Shown piece by piece: positions 40,915 to 40,915 of a DNA stretch of 40,915 nt. The position numbers and the translations under genes are program-made. This DNA is from Gemmatimonadota bacterium (GTDB taxonomy: Bacteria; Gemmatimonadota; Gemmatimonadetes; Palauibacterales; KS3-K002): assembly GCA_020350785.1 (NCBI GenBank), contig CP070722.1:386529-427443 (forward strand). Direction: 5' to 3'. Every line of letters begins with the position of its first letter. Position 1 is the stretch's first letter. The notes beneath the pieces are model-generated. The model did not search any database. It saw only the letters and a list, made by a program, of their open reading frames with translations, and was not told the origin of the DNA.

Positions 40915-40915
40915 C

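Noticed and set aside
1..40915. Mobile elements, CRISPR arrays, toxin-antitoxin or prophage defence islands
   Set aside because: I saw no transposase, integrase, repeat array or recognised defence gene; apart from ku-ligD the region is housekeeping and envelope genes.

Overview
The window is about 41 kb of high-GC bacterial chromosome, densely coded, with no insertion sequence, prophage, CRISPR array, rRNA or tRNA that I can see. It looks like the replication-origin neighbourhood of a free-living Gram-negative-type bacterium. It carries dnaA, dnaN, rpmH, rnpA, yidD, yidC, mnmE, mnmG, parA and parB, the classic origin-proximal set. The Gram-negative assignment rests on lipoboxes, a YidC with a large periplasmic domain, a Tat subunit and a Tad pilus. 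The gene mix suggests a Gemmatimonadota-like or related organism, but this is inference from gene content and not a phylogenetic result.

Left part (1-7.5 kb): the 3' part of priA, an HNH endonuclease, a radical SAM/SPASM protein of the heme-d1-like class, a TatA/B subunit overlapped by a YjbQ-family gene, a cysteine-rich DUF3109-like protein, a secreted lipoprotein and two small unknown proteins. Then comes an AT-rich non-coding patch (7.45-7.87 kb). Next (7.9-15.4 kb, minus strand) are the two-gene NHEJ repair set ku-ligD, with a good intrinsic terminator, and a cdp-alcohol phosphatidyltransferase / ADP-forming acyl-CoA synthetase / YIP1 operon.

Origin core (15.5-20.8 kb): a PTPS/QueD-like enzyme with an altered active site, then dnaN and dnaA on the minus strand. 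The dnaA-dnaN spacer holds DnaA-box-like sites beside TAG triplets and an AT-rich tract, in the layout of a bacterial origin unwinding element. A diverged NRAMP-type transporter starts divergently from dnaA. A strong promoter then leads into rpmH. The rnpA reading frame has no usable start codon after the rpmH start, so rpmH appears to lie entirely inside an extended rnpA, an arrangement otherwise known from Thermus.

Right of the origin (20.8-33.8 kb, plus strand): yidD, yidC, mnmE, a secreted esterase-like hydrolase, a lipoprotein amidohydrolase, an acylphosphatase (minus), mnmG, a hairpin-rich non-coding segment with two parS sites where rsmG would often be, then parA, parB, an M23 peptidase and a bactofilin. 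Chromosome segregation and cell-envelope genes are thus in one run. The last part (34-40.9 kb) has a LOG-family protein, a bacterial deoxyhypusine-synthase-like enzyme with its catalytic lysine, a large nicotinamidase-like hydrolase, and the 3' part of a tad (Flp pilus) operon: tadA, tadB, tadC and a TadG-like protein with a perfect EF-hand loop.
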